Assembly (NCBI GenBank): GCA_023384135.1
Contig: JAHDXS010000001.1
Coordinates: forward strand, 310,001 to 374,000
Direction of reading: 5' to 3'
DNA from: Alphaproteobacteria bacterium
GTDB taxonomy: Bacteria > Pseudomonadota > Alphaproteobacteria > Micavibrionales > Micavibrionaceae
DNA length: 64,000 nucleotides
In this document: positions 19,005 to 26,598 of the stretch, piece after piece
How positions within the stretch are numbered: the first letter of the stretch is position 1
Layout: every line of letters starts with the position of its first letter
The notes under the pieces: generated by a model
What the model saw: the letters and a program-made list of their open reading frames with translations, nothing else
What the model was told of the DNA's origin: nothing
Database searches by the model: none
Position numbers and translations under genes: made by a program

Positions 19005-20685
19005 CTAAGCGGTCTAAAACATAACGGGACATACTCCGGGCCAGTTCCTTTTCACCGAAAAAAACCGTCTCTGAAGATTCCTGTGCCAGCAAAGCTGCCT
19101 CGTCCTCGTTATGAGTGCGGACAATAATCTCAATACCGGGGTTGAGCGAGCGCGCGGCATCAACGACCTGCCGGATATCGAAACTATCCGGCGTGGCGAC
19201 GACCAACATACTCGCATCCTGTATATGCGCTTCCGTCAAAACCTCAGGCTCGGTGGCGCACCCCGCGAGAGCCACGATCCCGGCATCGCGCAGTTGCTCC
19301 ACCACTTCCCTGCTCTGCTCCACGACAACATAAGGGACAGCATGGTCATTCAGAGAAGCCGCAATCCGCCGTCCCACACGCCCATAACCGACTAGAACCA
19401 CCTGCTTGACCAGATATTTATCCTCTGTTGTCACCGGCAGTTCCGCATACGGATCAGAATGTTCATCAAGCGCCTCGATCCACTTGAAACGGGCCCTTAT
19501 ACGCTTCTCAAGTGGCTCAATGGCAAGAAAGAGAAAGGGATTAAGCGCAATGGAGATGATCGCGCCGGCCAGAATAAGGTTCTGCCCCTCAAGCGGCAGC
19601 AGCCCCAAAGCCACCCCCATTCCAGCCAGAATAAAGGAAAATTCCCCGATTTGCGCCAAGCTTGCTGAAACGGTGAGAGCCGTATTCAGAGGATAGCGAA
19701 GCCAAAGAACCAGCAAGGCGGCTGCGAACGATTTCCCAAACAGGATAATCGCAGCAACGGCGAGAACATGCAGGGGCTCGGTAATCAAAATCCGCGGATC
19801 GAACAACATGCCCACCGATACGAAAAACAGAACGGCGAACGCTTCGCGCAGCGGGAGGGATTCTTCCGCCGCTCTGTGGCTGAACTCGGATTCGCGCATG
19901 ACCATACCCGCGAAGAACGCACCCAAAGCGAACGAAACGCCGAACAAGTAAGAAGCTCCATAGGCGATGCTGACCGCCAGCACGACGACGCAGAGCGTAA
20001 AAAGCTCCCGCGAACCTGTCCGCGCGACCTGAAGCAGCAGCTTGGGAAAAATCTTTCGCCCGATCCCCATCATAAGGTTAGCAAAAAGGGCCACGCTCAG
20101 AAGGGTAATGAAGAGCGTTTCCAGAATATCGCCGTAATCGGCCCCTGAATCTTCTGATGTCAGGATTTTAGCCAGCGGCGGGAGCATAACAAGCACCAGA
20201 ACCATGACCAGATCCTCGACCACAAGCCACCCAATCGCGATACGGCCATTCAGGGATTCAAGCGATCCGTGCGTTTCAAGCGCCCGCAGCAAAACGACAG
20301 TACTTGCAACCGAAAGGGCAAGCCCGAAAACAAGGGCCGCGCCGATGCTCCAGCCCCATAGAAGCGCCATACCGCCCCCTAATGCCGTGGCCACACTGAT
20401 TTGAATAAGAGCGCCGGGAATGGCGACTTTCTTGACCTTCATAAGGTCTTCAACCGAAAAATGAAGCCCAACCCCGAACATCAGGAGCATCACCCCGATC
20501 TCCGCCAGTTCCCCCGCCAGATGCACATCCGCAACAAAACCCGGCGTATATGGCCCAATAAGAATTCCGGCGATCAGATAACCGACTAAAGCGGGCAGTT
20601 TAAAACGGTCGGCGACAAGGCCCAGCACAAGGGCAAGGCCCATGCCGGTCGCTACAGTCGAAATTAGCGGAAGACTTGCGGCCAC
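18991..20685 (-). CDS. YbaL/KefB-type cation:proton antiporter
   Basis: CPA2-family K+/H+ antiporter of 564 residues in the inner membrane. About twelve hydrophobic segments fill residues 5-385, including LVGYLIAGILIGPYTPGF and the FGVSFALGAFFAGMVMRESE core. A TrkA-N/RCK domain follows (VVLVGYGRVGRRIAASLND, a Rossmann NAD-binding site). The start is GTG at 20685 (VAASLPLISTVATG), with AGAGAGG just upstream; this matches YbaL-like N-termini. The open frame continues upstream to 20868, but that part is tRNA-Pro read in antisense-free translation and is not protein. Glutathione-linked regulation is known for KefB/C; whether it applies here is unknown. Confidence 0.9.
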   Translation of the reverse strand: MAASLPLISTVATGMGLALVLGLVADRFKLPALVGYLIAGILIGPYTPGFVADVHLAGELAEIGVMLLMFGVGLHFSVEDLMKVKKVAIPGALIQISVATALGGGMALLWGWSIGAALVFGLALSVASTVVLLRALETHGSLESLNGRIAIGWLVVEDLVMVLVLVMLPPLAKILTSEDSGADYGDILETLFITLLSVALFANLMMGIGRKIFPKLLLQVARTGSRELFTLCVVVLAVSIAYGASYLFGVSFALGAFFAGMVMRESEFSHRAAEESLPLREAFAVLFFVSVGMLFDPRILITEPLHVLAVAAIILFGKSFAAALLVLWLRYPLNTALTVSASLAQIGEFSFILAGMGVALGLLPLEGQNLILAGAIISIALNPFLFLAIEPLEKRIRARFKWIEALDEHSDPYAELPVTTEDKYLVKQVVLVGYGRVGRRIAASLNDHAVPYVVVEQSREVVEQLRDAGIVALAGCATEPEVLTEAHIQDASMLVVATPDSFDIRQVVDAARSLNPGIEIIVRTHNEDEAALLAQESSETVFFGEKELARSMSRYVLDRLGKTA

Positions 20686-20758
20686 AGCGCCTCTCTGGAA
20701 AGATGATGCCCGCCCGGTACGGGATAGGCTTATAGAAAAAGCGCCAAAAGGCAGTATG

Positions 20759-20835
20759 TGGTCGGGGTGAGAGGATTCGAACCTCCGGCCTCCTCGTCCC
20801 GAACGAGGCGCGCTACCAGGCTGCGCCACACCCCG
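20759..20835 (-). tRNA. tRNA-Pro (anticodon CGG)
   Basis: 77 bases on the minus strand with acceptor stem CGGGGTG/CACCCCG, discriminator A and an encoded CCA. The D arm reads GCGCAGCCTGGTAGCGC, the anticodon stem CCTCG/CGAGG closes the loop TTCGGGA (anticodon CGG, codon CCG), and the T arm holds GGTTCGAATCC. It lies 73 bases upstream of the antiporter start on the same strand. Confidence 0.97.
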
Positions 20836-21015
20836 GCCATAACGGCCGAAACCGCTATATAGGCCCACTTACTATCCAATTTTTCTGCGAACTTCCAGCA
20901 AAATAAGCAGAGACCTAAAAAACTTTGTCGGATTGACTAAGAAAATAACTTTCCCGAAAAGCGCAAATCAGATAGTATTTTTGGCAACCATAACGATGCA
21001 TAAAAGATATTCACG

Positions 21016-21661
21016 ATGAAAAAATACTCCTTAGCTATTTTGTTCGCGTCTTTGTTCGTGGCAACATTAATGCCCGAGATTTCCTTCGCCGCAGAGAATC
21101 AGACGCTCAAAAAGCCCCGCTCCCTCTGGGTGAGTGAGCCAGAAAGCAATAAGGACGTCGCAGAGGAGGAGAAGCCCAAGGTCTCCAAAACCAAAAAAAA
21201 AATCAAGTCCCACCAAAACCCCGGTAGAACCTGCCCCCACAGAAAAGACCGCACAAAACCCAAACGTTGATAAGAATTTTGAAGCTGACGCTCAGGCTAT
21301 CGCAACGGCTTGTCCGGGTAACTGGGAAGCCGAGGAATGCCTGAAGGCTACCTCTCAGTCTGCAATGGTTCTGGTATCCCAGTTCGGCGCCAGTTTGGAG
21401 TACGAAGGATATAAGGCCCAAATGGACCCGCTGAAAGAGGATTGCGCGGCTTCGACCGCAGCAACGCAGCAGGACGGTATTCCCGCTTACGCCATGAAGA
21501 GCGCTTACACCGTATGTGCCAATAAAATCGCAGAAATAGCTGAAATCACAGGCGTTAAACCTGACCCCTCCTATTACCAGCTGATGATCGCCTCAATACT
21601 CTGCATGGACAAAAACCCGCAGTGCCGGATGATGGAATCCAGCCTAAAAAAGTGGGAATAA
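21016..21661 (+). CDS. Secreted Cys-containing protein with frame broken at an A10 tract
   Basis: Frame 1 from the ATG at 21016 encodes a clear signal peptide (MKKYSLAILFASLFVATLMP, cleavage after SFAA) and a Lys/Glu-rich stretch, then runs out at 21270. The frame +1 to it continues to 21661 and encodes a coherent domain with six Cys, including ATACPGNWEAEECLKA and LCMDKNPQC. The switch lies at ten consecutive A at 21193-21202. Removing one A joins both parts into a single 214-residue exported protein. This is an indel in the assembly, a slippage-dependent gene, a phase-off allele or a young pseudogene. The family is not recognised. Confidence 0.75.
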
Positions 21662-21793
21662 GCCTTTAAAACCTTAAATTTAGCGGATAACCTAAGTAAC
21701 GGCCTAAAAACATAAATATTCCCATAAAAAATTCTAGCCGTTATGAAAAAAAATCGGCTAAACTATACGAAATAAGAATACTGGGGGGTGTCT

Positions 21794-22435
21794 ATGAAAG
21801 CTTTTGTTCTCGGAATCGATGTCAACCGCGCTAGCGCGGACCCAACTCTATACTTCGACAAAGGTTCATACGAATACAATCGTTCCCAGCATCTCGACGA
21901 AACAGCCCAGAAAATCGCCGAATTCGTTGCGGAAGTTCGCCCCCATACCCCGATTGCCTGGGCTATGCAGTATAAGGACACCCGCCCCGGCGAAGAACAT
22001 GACTATACCGCCGAAGAACGCGCATTTCATCGGGTTCTGCCCGACGAAAACAAAGATACCTTCATGCACAAGACGCGCATGTCTCCCTATGTGGAAAATC
22101 AGGCCTATTTCGATAAAATGAAGGCCGACGGATACGACACAGTCGTTCTGACCGGCTTCTATGCCGCCGAGTGTATCTACTGGACCATGCAGGATCTGGT
22201 CGAACACGGCTTCAGAGTGATCGTCCCCAGCGACCTGATTTCGCACATGGAATACACGCACCCCATGGACGGCTTCGAGGACTTTATGCTGGATGTCTAC
22301 CACCGCCGAGTCATCTTCACAGACAGCGAATGCGCAGAACACTTCCTCAAAACCGGCGAAGAGCAAAGGAATCTGCCGCCCGCACGCTATACGTGGGACG
22401 ACATGAACTCCATGTATTACGGCCCCGGCAGCTGA
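21794..22435 (+). CDS. Isochorismatase-like cysteine hydrolase
   Basis: 213 residues from the ATG at 21794, five bases after a GGGGGG that serves as ribosome binding site; a GTG two codons earlier overlaps that site and is less likely. The cysteine-hydrolase pattern is visible: catalytic Asp region near FVLGIDVN, a Lys in THAT region of HKTRMSPYV, and the nucleophile Cys in TGFYAAECIYWTMQDLVEHG. The family hydrolyses isochorismate, nicotinamide or carbamoyl compounds. DVYHRRVIFTDSECAEHFLK closes the domain. Gene stands alone. Confidence 0.82.
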   Translation: MKAFVLGIDVNRASADPTLYFDKGSYEYNRSQHLDETAQKIAEFVAEVRPHTPIAWAMQYKDTRPGEEHDYTAEERAFHRVLPDENKDTFMHKTRMSPYVENQAYFDKMKADGYDTVVLTGFYAAECIYWTMQDLVEHGFRVIVPSDLISHMEYTHPMDGFEDFMLDVYHRRVIFTDSECAEHFLKTGEEQRNLPPARYTWDDMNSMYYGPGS

Positions 22436-22461
22436 ACCTTTATTTTTCCGCAAAGCAGCAC

Positions 22462-22488
22462 AAAAATCCTGAGGTCTTTCGGGTTTTT
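22462..22488 (+). terminator. Probable terminator after the cysteine hydrolase
   Basis: AAAAATCCTGA and TCGGGTTTTT form an imperfect stem (CCTGA/TCGGG core with one G-U pair) with a T5 tail. Moderate strength. Confidence 0.5.
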
Positions 22489-22515
22489 GGCTTGGGCGTG
22501 TGTTAAGATAAGATC

Positions 22516-23223
22516 ATGCAGGAGAGTGGATCAGCATCGTTCGAAGAAGTTGTGCAGGCGCGCGTTCTGCCCAAAACTCCCGATTTAAAAGCCAAGCTGC
22601 TCCTGATCCTTGAATTCTCCGTCATCTGTATCCTGATACCCACGGTAATTATCACTTTCCGCCTTGCACCCTTTATGTTTTCGTTCCTTTGGGGGGTGGC
22701 CTTTTTCTGTTGGGCGGTCATGTACCTGTCGGACAAGACGTACTGGCTAAAGATACTCAGATTTGACGCCATAAACTGGCAGAACATGAAAACCATCCTC
22801 CCGCGATGGATCGCCTGCACCATCGGAATGATCGTCTTCATCTATTTTTACGATCCTGACCGTATGTTCTATATCATTGAAAGCAGGCCGCATGTCATCC
22901 CGGTAATCCTGTTCGCCTACCCGCTTCTGTCCGCCCTGCCACAAGAAATGATCTTCTGCGGATATTTCTTCGAGCGGTTCAAGCCGATCATCACAAGCGA
23001 ACGCGCCATGATCATCGCCAGCGCCATCGTTTTTGCGTACGCGCATGTGCTATATATTAACTGGGTCGCACCGCTCCTGAGCCTGATCGCAGGCCTTATT
23101 TTTGCCTCGACCTACAGCCGGACGCGTTCGCTCGCCCTTGTAACGATAGAGCACGGCCTCTATGGAATCAGCCTGTTTATGATCGGGCTAGGCTGGTACT
23201 TCTATGGTGGTGCAGTCCATTAG
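22516..23223 (+). CDS. CPBP-family intramembrane protease-like protein
   Basis: 235 residues with about seven hydrophobic segments. The conserved CPBP (CAAX protease/bacteriocin-processing) blocks are recognisable: PQEMIFCGYFFERF as motif 1, FAYAHVLYINW (FxxxH-like) as motif 2, and ALVTIEHGLYG as motif 3. Motif 1 normally reads EExxxR; here the first Glu is Gln and the Arg position is Cys, a variant seen in proteins whose activity is uncertain. The His of motifs 2 and 3 are kept. It lies 80 bases after the hydrolase gene on the same strand, with a terminator between. Confidence 0.8.
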   Translation: MQESGSASFEEVVQARVLPKTPDLKAKLLLILEFSVICILIPTVIITFRLAPFMFSFLWGVAFFCWAVMYLSDKTYWLKILRFDAINWQNMKTILPRWIACTIGMIVFIYFYDPDRMFYIIESRPHVIPVILFAYPLLSALPQEMIFCGYFFERFKPIITSERAMIIASAIVFAYAHVLYINWVAPLLSLIAGLIFASTYSRTRSLALVTIEHGLYGISLFMIGLGWYFYGGAVH

Positions 23224-23602
23224 CCCCCACTAACCGACTCATCACCCTGGTCGACGCTCAGGGCCTTCATCTTACAGGGCGATGCCAATCTTCAGAGAAA
23301 CCACTGTCCTTAGAAGCTGATTGTCCTGCTGAATTTGAGGCTCCGGTTCGACTTTTTCATCGAACGACAAAGATAAGATTGGGCCAAATCTGCAGAAAAG
23401 TGAGGAATTTTCACCTAAAATCTGTTGTGCGCTGCGATATTTCTTCCCTCCAGCCAGGATTTTTAGTATAAGAATATTCCTAATTCTTGACACGATTGAA
23501 TGTGTATGGTTATGTCCTTCGCCTGCACGCGCGGCATTTTCGGAAATGCGGAAAAGCGCAGGATATTAGGAATTTTAAAAACGAACTAACGGAATAACAG
23601 AT
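23224..23602 (+). other. 379-base gap: rplU promoter and structured leader
   Basis: No convincing gene. It carries a TTGACA at 23487-23492 that could be the -35 box of the rplU promoter (a -10 box at normal spacing is poor), and the nested inverted repeats described separately. A CCCTG/CAGGG hairpin near 23245 may mark the end of the upstream transcript. A 73-codon reverse frame at 23272-23493 has no recognisable features and was not accepted. Confidence 0.5.
23476..23573 (+). promoter_or_regulatory. Nested inverted repeats in the rplU leader
   Basis: Three stems nest around one loop: outer ATTCCTAAT (23476-23484) with ATTAGGAAT (23565-23573), middle CCTGC (23522-23526) with GCAGG (23558-23562), and inner GCATTT (23534-23539) with AAATGC (23544-23549) closing TCGG. 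The structure ends 29 bases before the L21 start codon, a position where ribosomal-protein leaders bind their own product. The promoter box at 23487 would place the outer left arm before the transcript start, so the outer stem may act only as DNA. Confidence 0.45.
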
Positions 23603-23917
23603 ATGTTTGCAGTGATCAAAACTGGCGGAAAACAATACAAGGTTCAGAAGAACGACAAGATTTTCGTCGAGAAAATCGAAGGCGAAGACGGCGCCGTGAT
23701 CAAGCTGGATCAGGTTCTCATGATCGCTGATGAAAAGAAATCCGCGGTGGGCGCACCCATGCTGGAAGGCGCAATCGTAGAGGCGACCATCATCCGTCAG
23801 GATCGTGGCCCCAAGATCACCATTTTCAAGAAAAAACGCAGACAGAATTACCGCCGCAAAAAGGGCCACCGTCAGGATCTGACCTACATCCAGATCACTG
23901 ACATCAAGGCAGCCTAA
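23603..23917 (+). CDS. rplU: 50S ribosomal protein L21
   Basis: 104 residues, typical length. The N-terminus [15 protein letters not shown] and the C-terminal signature [19 protein letters not shown] are those of L21, which binds 23S rRNA. It is followed 35 bases later by rpmA, then obgE and proB, the usual order in alphaproteobacteria. Confidence 0.98.
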   Translation: MFAVIKTGGKQYKVQKNDKIFVEKIEGEDGAVIKLDQVLMIADEKKSAVGAPMLEGAIVEATIIRQDRGPKITIFKKKRRQNYRRKKGHRQDLTYIQITDIKAA

Positions 23918-23952
23918 GGCAAAGATAAAAACAAGAATTAAAGGAGAAGACC

Positions 23953-24234
23953 ATGGCACATAAGAAAGCAGGCGGTAGTACCAGCAACGGACGCGATTCA
24001 GCAGGCCGGCGCTTAGGCGTAAAGAAATTCGGCGGCGAATTCGTTCTGGCCGGTAACATCATCATCCGCCAGCGCGGCACGAAATACAGACCCGGCAAAA
24101 ACGTCGGCATGGGCAAGGATCACACCATCTTCGCCCTTCTGGAAGGCCAAGTGCTGTTCTCCAAAGGCCCGGGCGGCAAGCCCATCGTAAACGTCCTGCC
24201 GGCAAACGACGCGCAGGCGCAGGCAGCCGAGTAA
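23953..24234 (+). CDS. rpmA: 50S ribosomal protein L27
   Basis: 93 residues beginning [16 protein letters not shown], the conserved N-terminal arm that reaches the peptidyl-transferase centre, followed by [18 protein letters not shown] and [20 protein letters not shown]. There is no N-terminal extension of the Firmicute kind that needs Prp cleavage. AAGGAGAAG precedes the ATG. A hairpin terminator follows the gene. Confidence 0.98.
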   Translation: MAHKKAGGSTSNGRDSAGRRLGVKKFGGEFVLAGNIIIRQRGTKYRPGKNVGMGKDHTIFALLEGQVLFSKGPGGKPIVNVLPANDAQAQAAE

Positions 24235-24263
24235 TCCTTCTTTAAGGCGAAGTCATCGGATAC

Positions 24264-24292
24264 AAAAGAGGGGAAAGAAATTTCCCCTTTTT
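24264..24292 (+). terminator. Rho-independent terminator between rpmA and obgE
   Basis: AGGGGAAA (24269-24276) and TTTCCCCT (24281-24288) form a perfect 8-base stem with loop GAAA, flanked by AAAAG and TTTTT. obgE starts 25 bases further on, so partial read-through is likely. Confidence 0.8.
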
Positions 24293-24317
24293 CATTGTCC
24301 GCAGGGTATAAACGGCC

Positions 24318-25376
24318 ATGAAATTTCTGGATCAGGCTAAAATATATCTCGAAAGCGGTAAGGGCGGCCCCGGCTGCGTCAGCTTCCACCGCGAAAAGTT
24401 CGTGGAGTTCGGCGGCCCCGACGGCGGCAACGGCGGCAAGGGCGGCGATGTAATTATCGAGGTTGTCGATACCCTCAACACCCTGATCGACTTCCGCTAT
24501 CAGCAGCATTTCCGCGCTGCCCCCGGGCAGAACGGCATGGGCCAGAACCGCACAGGCGCTGGCGGCAAGGATTGCATCATCAAGGTGCCCGTCGGCACGG
24601 TCATTCTCGACGAGGATAAGGAAACCGTCCTCGCGGACCTCACCGAACCCGGGCAGCGCATTGTGTTTCTGAAGGGCGGCGATGGCGGCTTCGGCAACGC
24701 CCATTACAAAACTGCGACCAATCAGGCCCCCCGCAAATTCACCCCCGGCTGGCCGGGCAAGGAGGCAGCGGTCTGGCTGCGCCTGAAACTGATCGCCGAT
24801 GTCGGACTGGTCGGGCTGCCCAACGCGGGCAAATCCACCTTTCTGGCTTCCTGCACGAACGCAAAACCCAAAATCGCGGACTACCCCTTCACCACCCTTC
24901 ACCCTAACCTCGGCGTCGTCCGGGCGGGCGAAATCGACTTCGTAATCGCCGATATCCCCGGCCTGATCGAGGGCGCGCACGAAGGCCACGGCCTCGGCGA
25001 CCGTTTTCTGGGCCACGTCGAACGCACGGCGGTGCTTCTGCACCTGATCGACTGCACGCAGGACGACCTGCCCGGCGCTTACAAGACCATCCGGCGCGAA
25101 CTCAAGGAATATGGCGGAGGCCTCACCGAAAAGCCTGAGATCATCGCCCTGACAAAGGCGGACGCCCTCGGCCCTGAACTGGCGGAGGATCAGGCTAAAA
25201 TTCTCAAAAAAGCCATAAAAAAGGATATCATGGTTATTTCCGCCGTCGCGCAGGACAACATCAAACCCCTGCTCTTCAAACTGGCCGAAATCGTCCGCGA
25301 GAACCGTAAGAACTCGGGGCATATCCCCCATCGTGCCGCATCCTACGAAGACGACGAGGAAGGCGAAGAAGAATGA
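24318..25376 (+). CDS. obgE: GTPase ObgE/CgtA
   Basis: Ribosome-associated GTPase of 352 residues acting in 50S maturation and stress control. The Gly-rich Obg fold fills residues 1-158 ([35 protein letters not shown] region). The G domain has G1 [10 protein letters not shown]2 in DYPFTT, G3 [17 protein letters not shown] and a TKAD G4. The C-terminal tail is short and acidic ([10 protein letters not shown]). The stop overlaps the proB start by ATGA. Confidence 0.96.
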   Translation: MKFLDQAKIYLESGKGGPGCVSFHREKFVEFGGPDGGNGGKGGDVIIEVVDTLNTLIDFRYQQHFRAAPGQNGMGQNRTGAGGKDCIIKVPVGTVILDEDKETVLADLTEPGQRIVFLKGGDGGFGNAHYKTATNQAPRKFTPGWPGKEAAVWLRLKLIADVGLVGLPNAGKSTFLASCTNAKPKIADYPFTTLHPNLGVVRAGEIDFVIADIPGLIEGAHEGHGLGDRFLGHVERTAVLLHLIDCTQDDLPGAYKTIRRELKEYGGGLTEKPEIIALTKADALGPELAEDQAKILKKAIKKDIMVISAVAQDNIKPLLFKLAEIVRENRKNSGHIPHRAASYEDDEEGEEE

Positions 25377-26530
25377 CCCGCGCCGTTCTCACCGCCCACG
25401 CCGTCCTGAACGCCTCGCGCTTTCTCGTTCTGAAAATCGGGTCCGTTCTCATCCGGGGCAAGGAAATGGACGCGGTGAACACCGCATGGATGGACGCTCT
25501 GGCGCAGGACGTCGCCGAGCTGATGAAAAAAGGGATCAAGGTCGTAATCGTCTCCTCAGGCGGCGTCGCTTTGGGCCGCAAGGCGCTGGGCATCCCGGCC
25601 GACATCGCCCCCGGCGCGATCCGTCTAGAGCAAAAACAGGCCGCCTCCGCCGTTGGGCAATATCACATGTTCAACGGCTATTATAAATCCTTCGAGAAAC
25701 TCGGGATTACAGCCGCGCAGGTCCTCCTGACCATGAGCGAGACCGAAAACCGCCGCCTGAACCTCAACGCCCGCGAAACGCTCTATACGTTGCTGGATAA
25801 GGGCATCGTCCCGGTCATCAACGAGAACGACACGGTTTCAACGGGCGAAATCCGCTTCGGCGATAATGACCGCCTCAGCGTCCGCGTCGCGCAGATGATC
25901 CAGGCCGACACGGTGCTTCTGCTCTCCACGACGCACGGGCTTTACACCGCCAACCCCGACCTCGACCCGGCGGCGGTTCATATTCCCGTAATCGAAAAAA
26001 TCGAAGACCGCCATGTTGAAATGGCCGGATCGGCGATTGCGGGCCTTAGCACCGGCGGGATGAAGAGCAAGATTGAGGCCGCACAATCCGCGACCCGCGC
26101 AGGAATCAGCCTCATTATTGCCAACGGGCGCGAAAACCACATTCTGAAAACTCTCATGAACGATCCCGCCCGCCCCTCCAGCCTTTTTGTCGCACAAAAG
26201 AGCGATGCCGGGGCCAAGCTGGTCTGGCTGCAAACCCATATGCGCCCGAAGGGCGTCTTCACCATAGACAACGGCGCCCTTAAGGCTCTTAAGGGTGGCA
26301 AAAGCCTGTTGCCTGTGGGCGTCCGCAAGATCGAAGGCCATTTCCAGCGCGGCGACGCCATAGAAATACGCACGCTGGAAGGAAAAAAGGTCGCCATGGG
26401 CATAAGCGCCTACGATGTCGGCGACGCCACACGCATCATCGGCAAAAACAGCGGCGAGATCGCGGCGATTCTCGGCTACACGGGCCGCGACGAGTTGGTC
26501 CACCGCAACGACATGGTTTTGGAAACCTAA
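25373..26530 (+). CDS. proB: Glutamate 5-kinase
   Basis: First enzyme of proline synthesis, phosphorylating glutamate. The 385 residues contain an amino-acid kinase domain ([59 protein letters not shown]) and a C-terminal PUA domain from about 290 ([14 protein letters not shown] onward). Translation is coupled to obgE. Its pathway partner proA is 17 kb away at 43348, not adjacent. Confidence 0.95.
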   Translation: MTRAVLTAHAVLNASRFLVLKIGSVLIRGKEMDAVNTAWMDALAQDVAELMKKGIKVVIVSSGGVALGRKALGIPADIAPGAIRLEQKQAASAVGQYHMFNGYYKSFEKLGITAAQVLLTMSETENRRLNLNARETLYTLLDKGIVPVINENDTVSTGEIRFGDNDRLSVRVAQMIQADTVLLLSTTHGLYTANPDLDPAAVHIPVIEKIEDRHVEMAGSAIAGLSTGGMKSKIEAAQSATRAGISLIIANGRENHILKTLMNDPARPSSLFVAQKSDAGAKLVWLQTHMRPKGVFTIDNGALKALKGGKSLLPVGVRKIEGHFQRGDAIEIRTLEGKKVAMGISAYDVGDATRIIGKNSGEIAAILGYTGRDELVHRNDMVLET

Positions 26531-26598
26531 GGCCAAAACCTTTGCAAGCCCGGCACGTTTAAGGCATGCTATCCCTGTTTAAACAAGAGTAAAAGCGC

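Noticed and set aside
21783..21788. G6 run before the cysteine hydrolase as a switch
   Set aside because: It serves as the ribosome binding site and is short; no frame depends on it.
23272..23493. 73-codon reverse frame before rplU
   Set aside because: No recognisable motif, no ribosome binding site, and it covers the likely rplU promoter and structured leader.
24120..25331. 403-codon reverse frame over obgE
   Set aside because: Opposite strand of a clear ObgE gene; a high-GC shadow frame with no family pattern.
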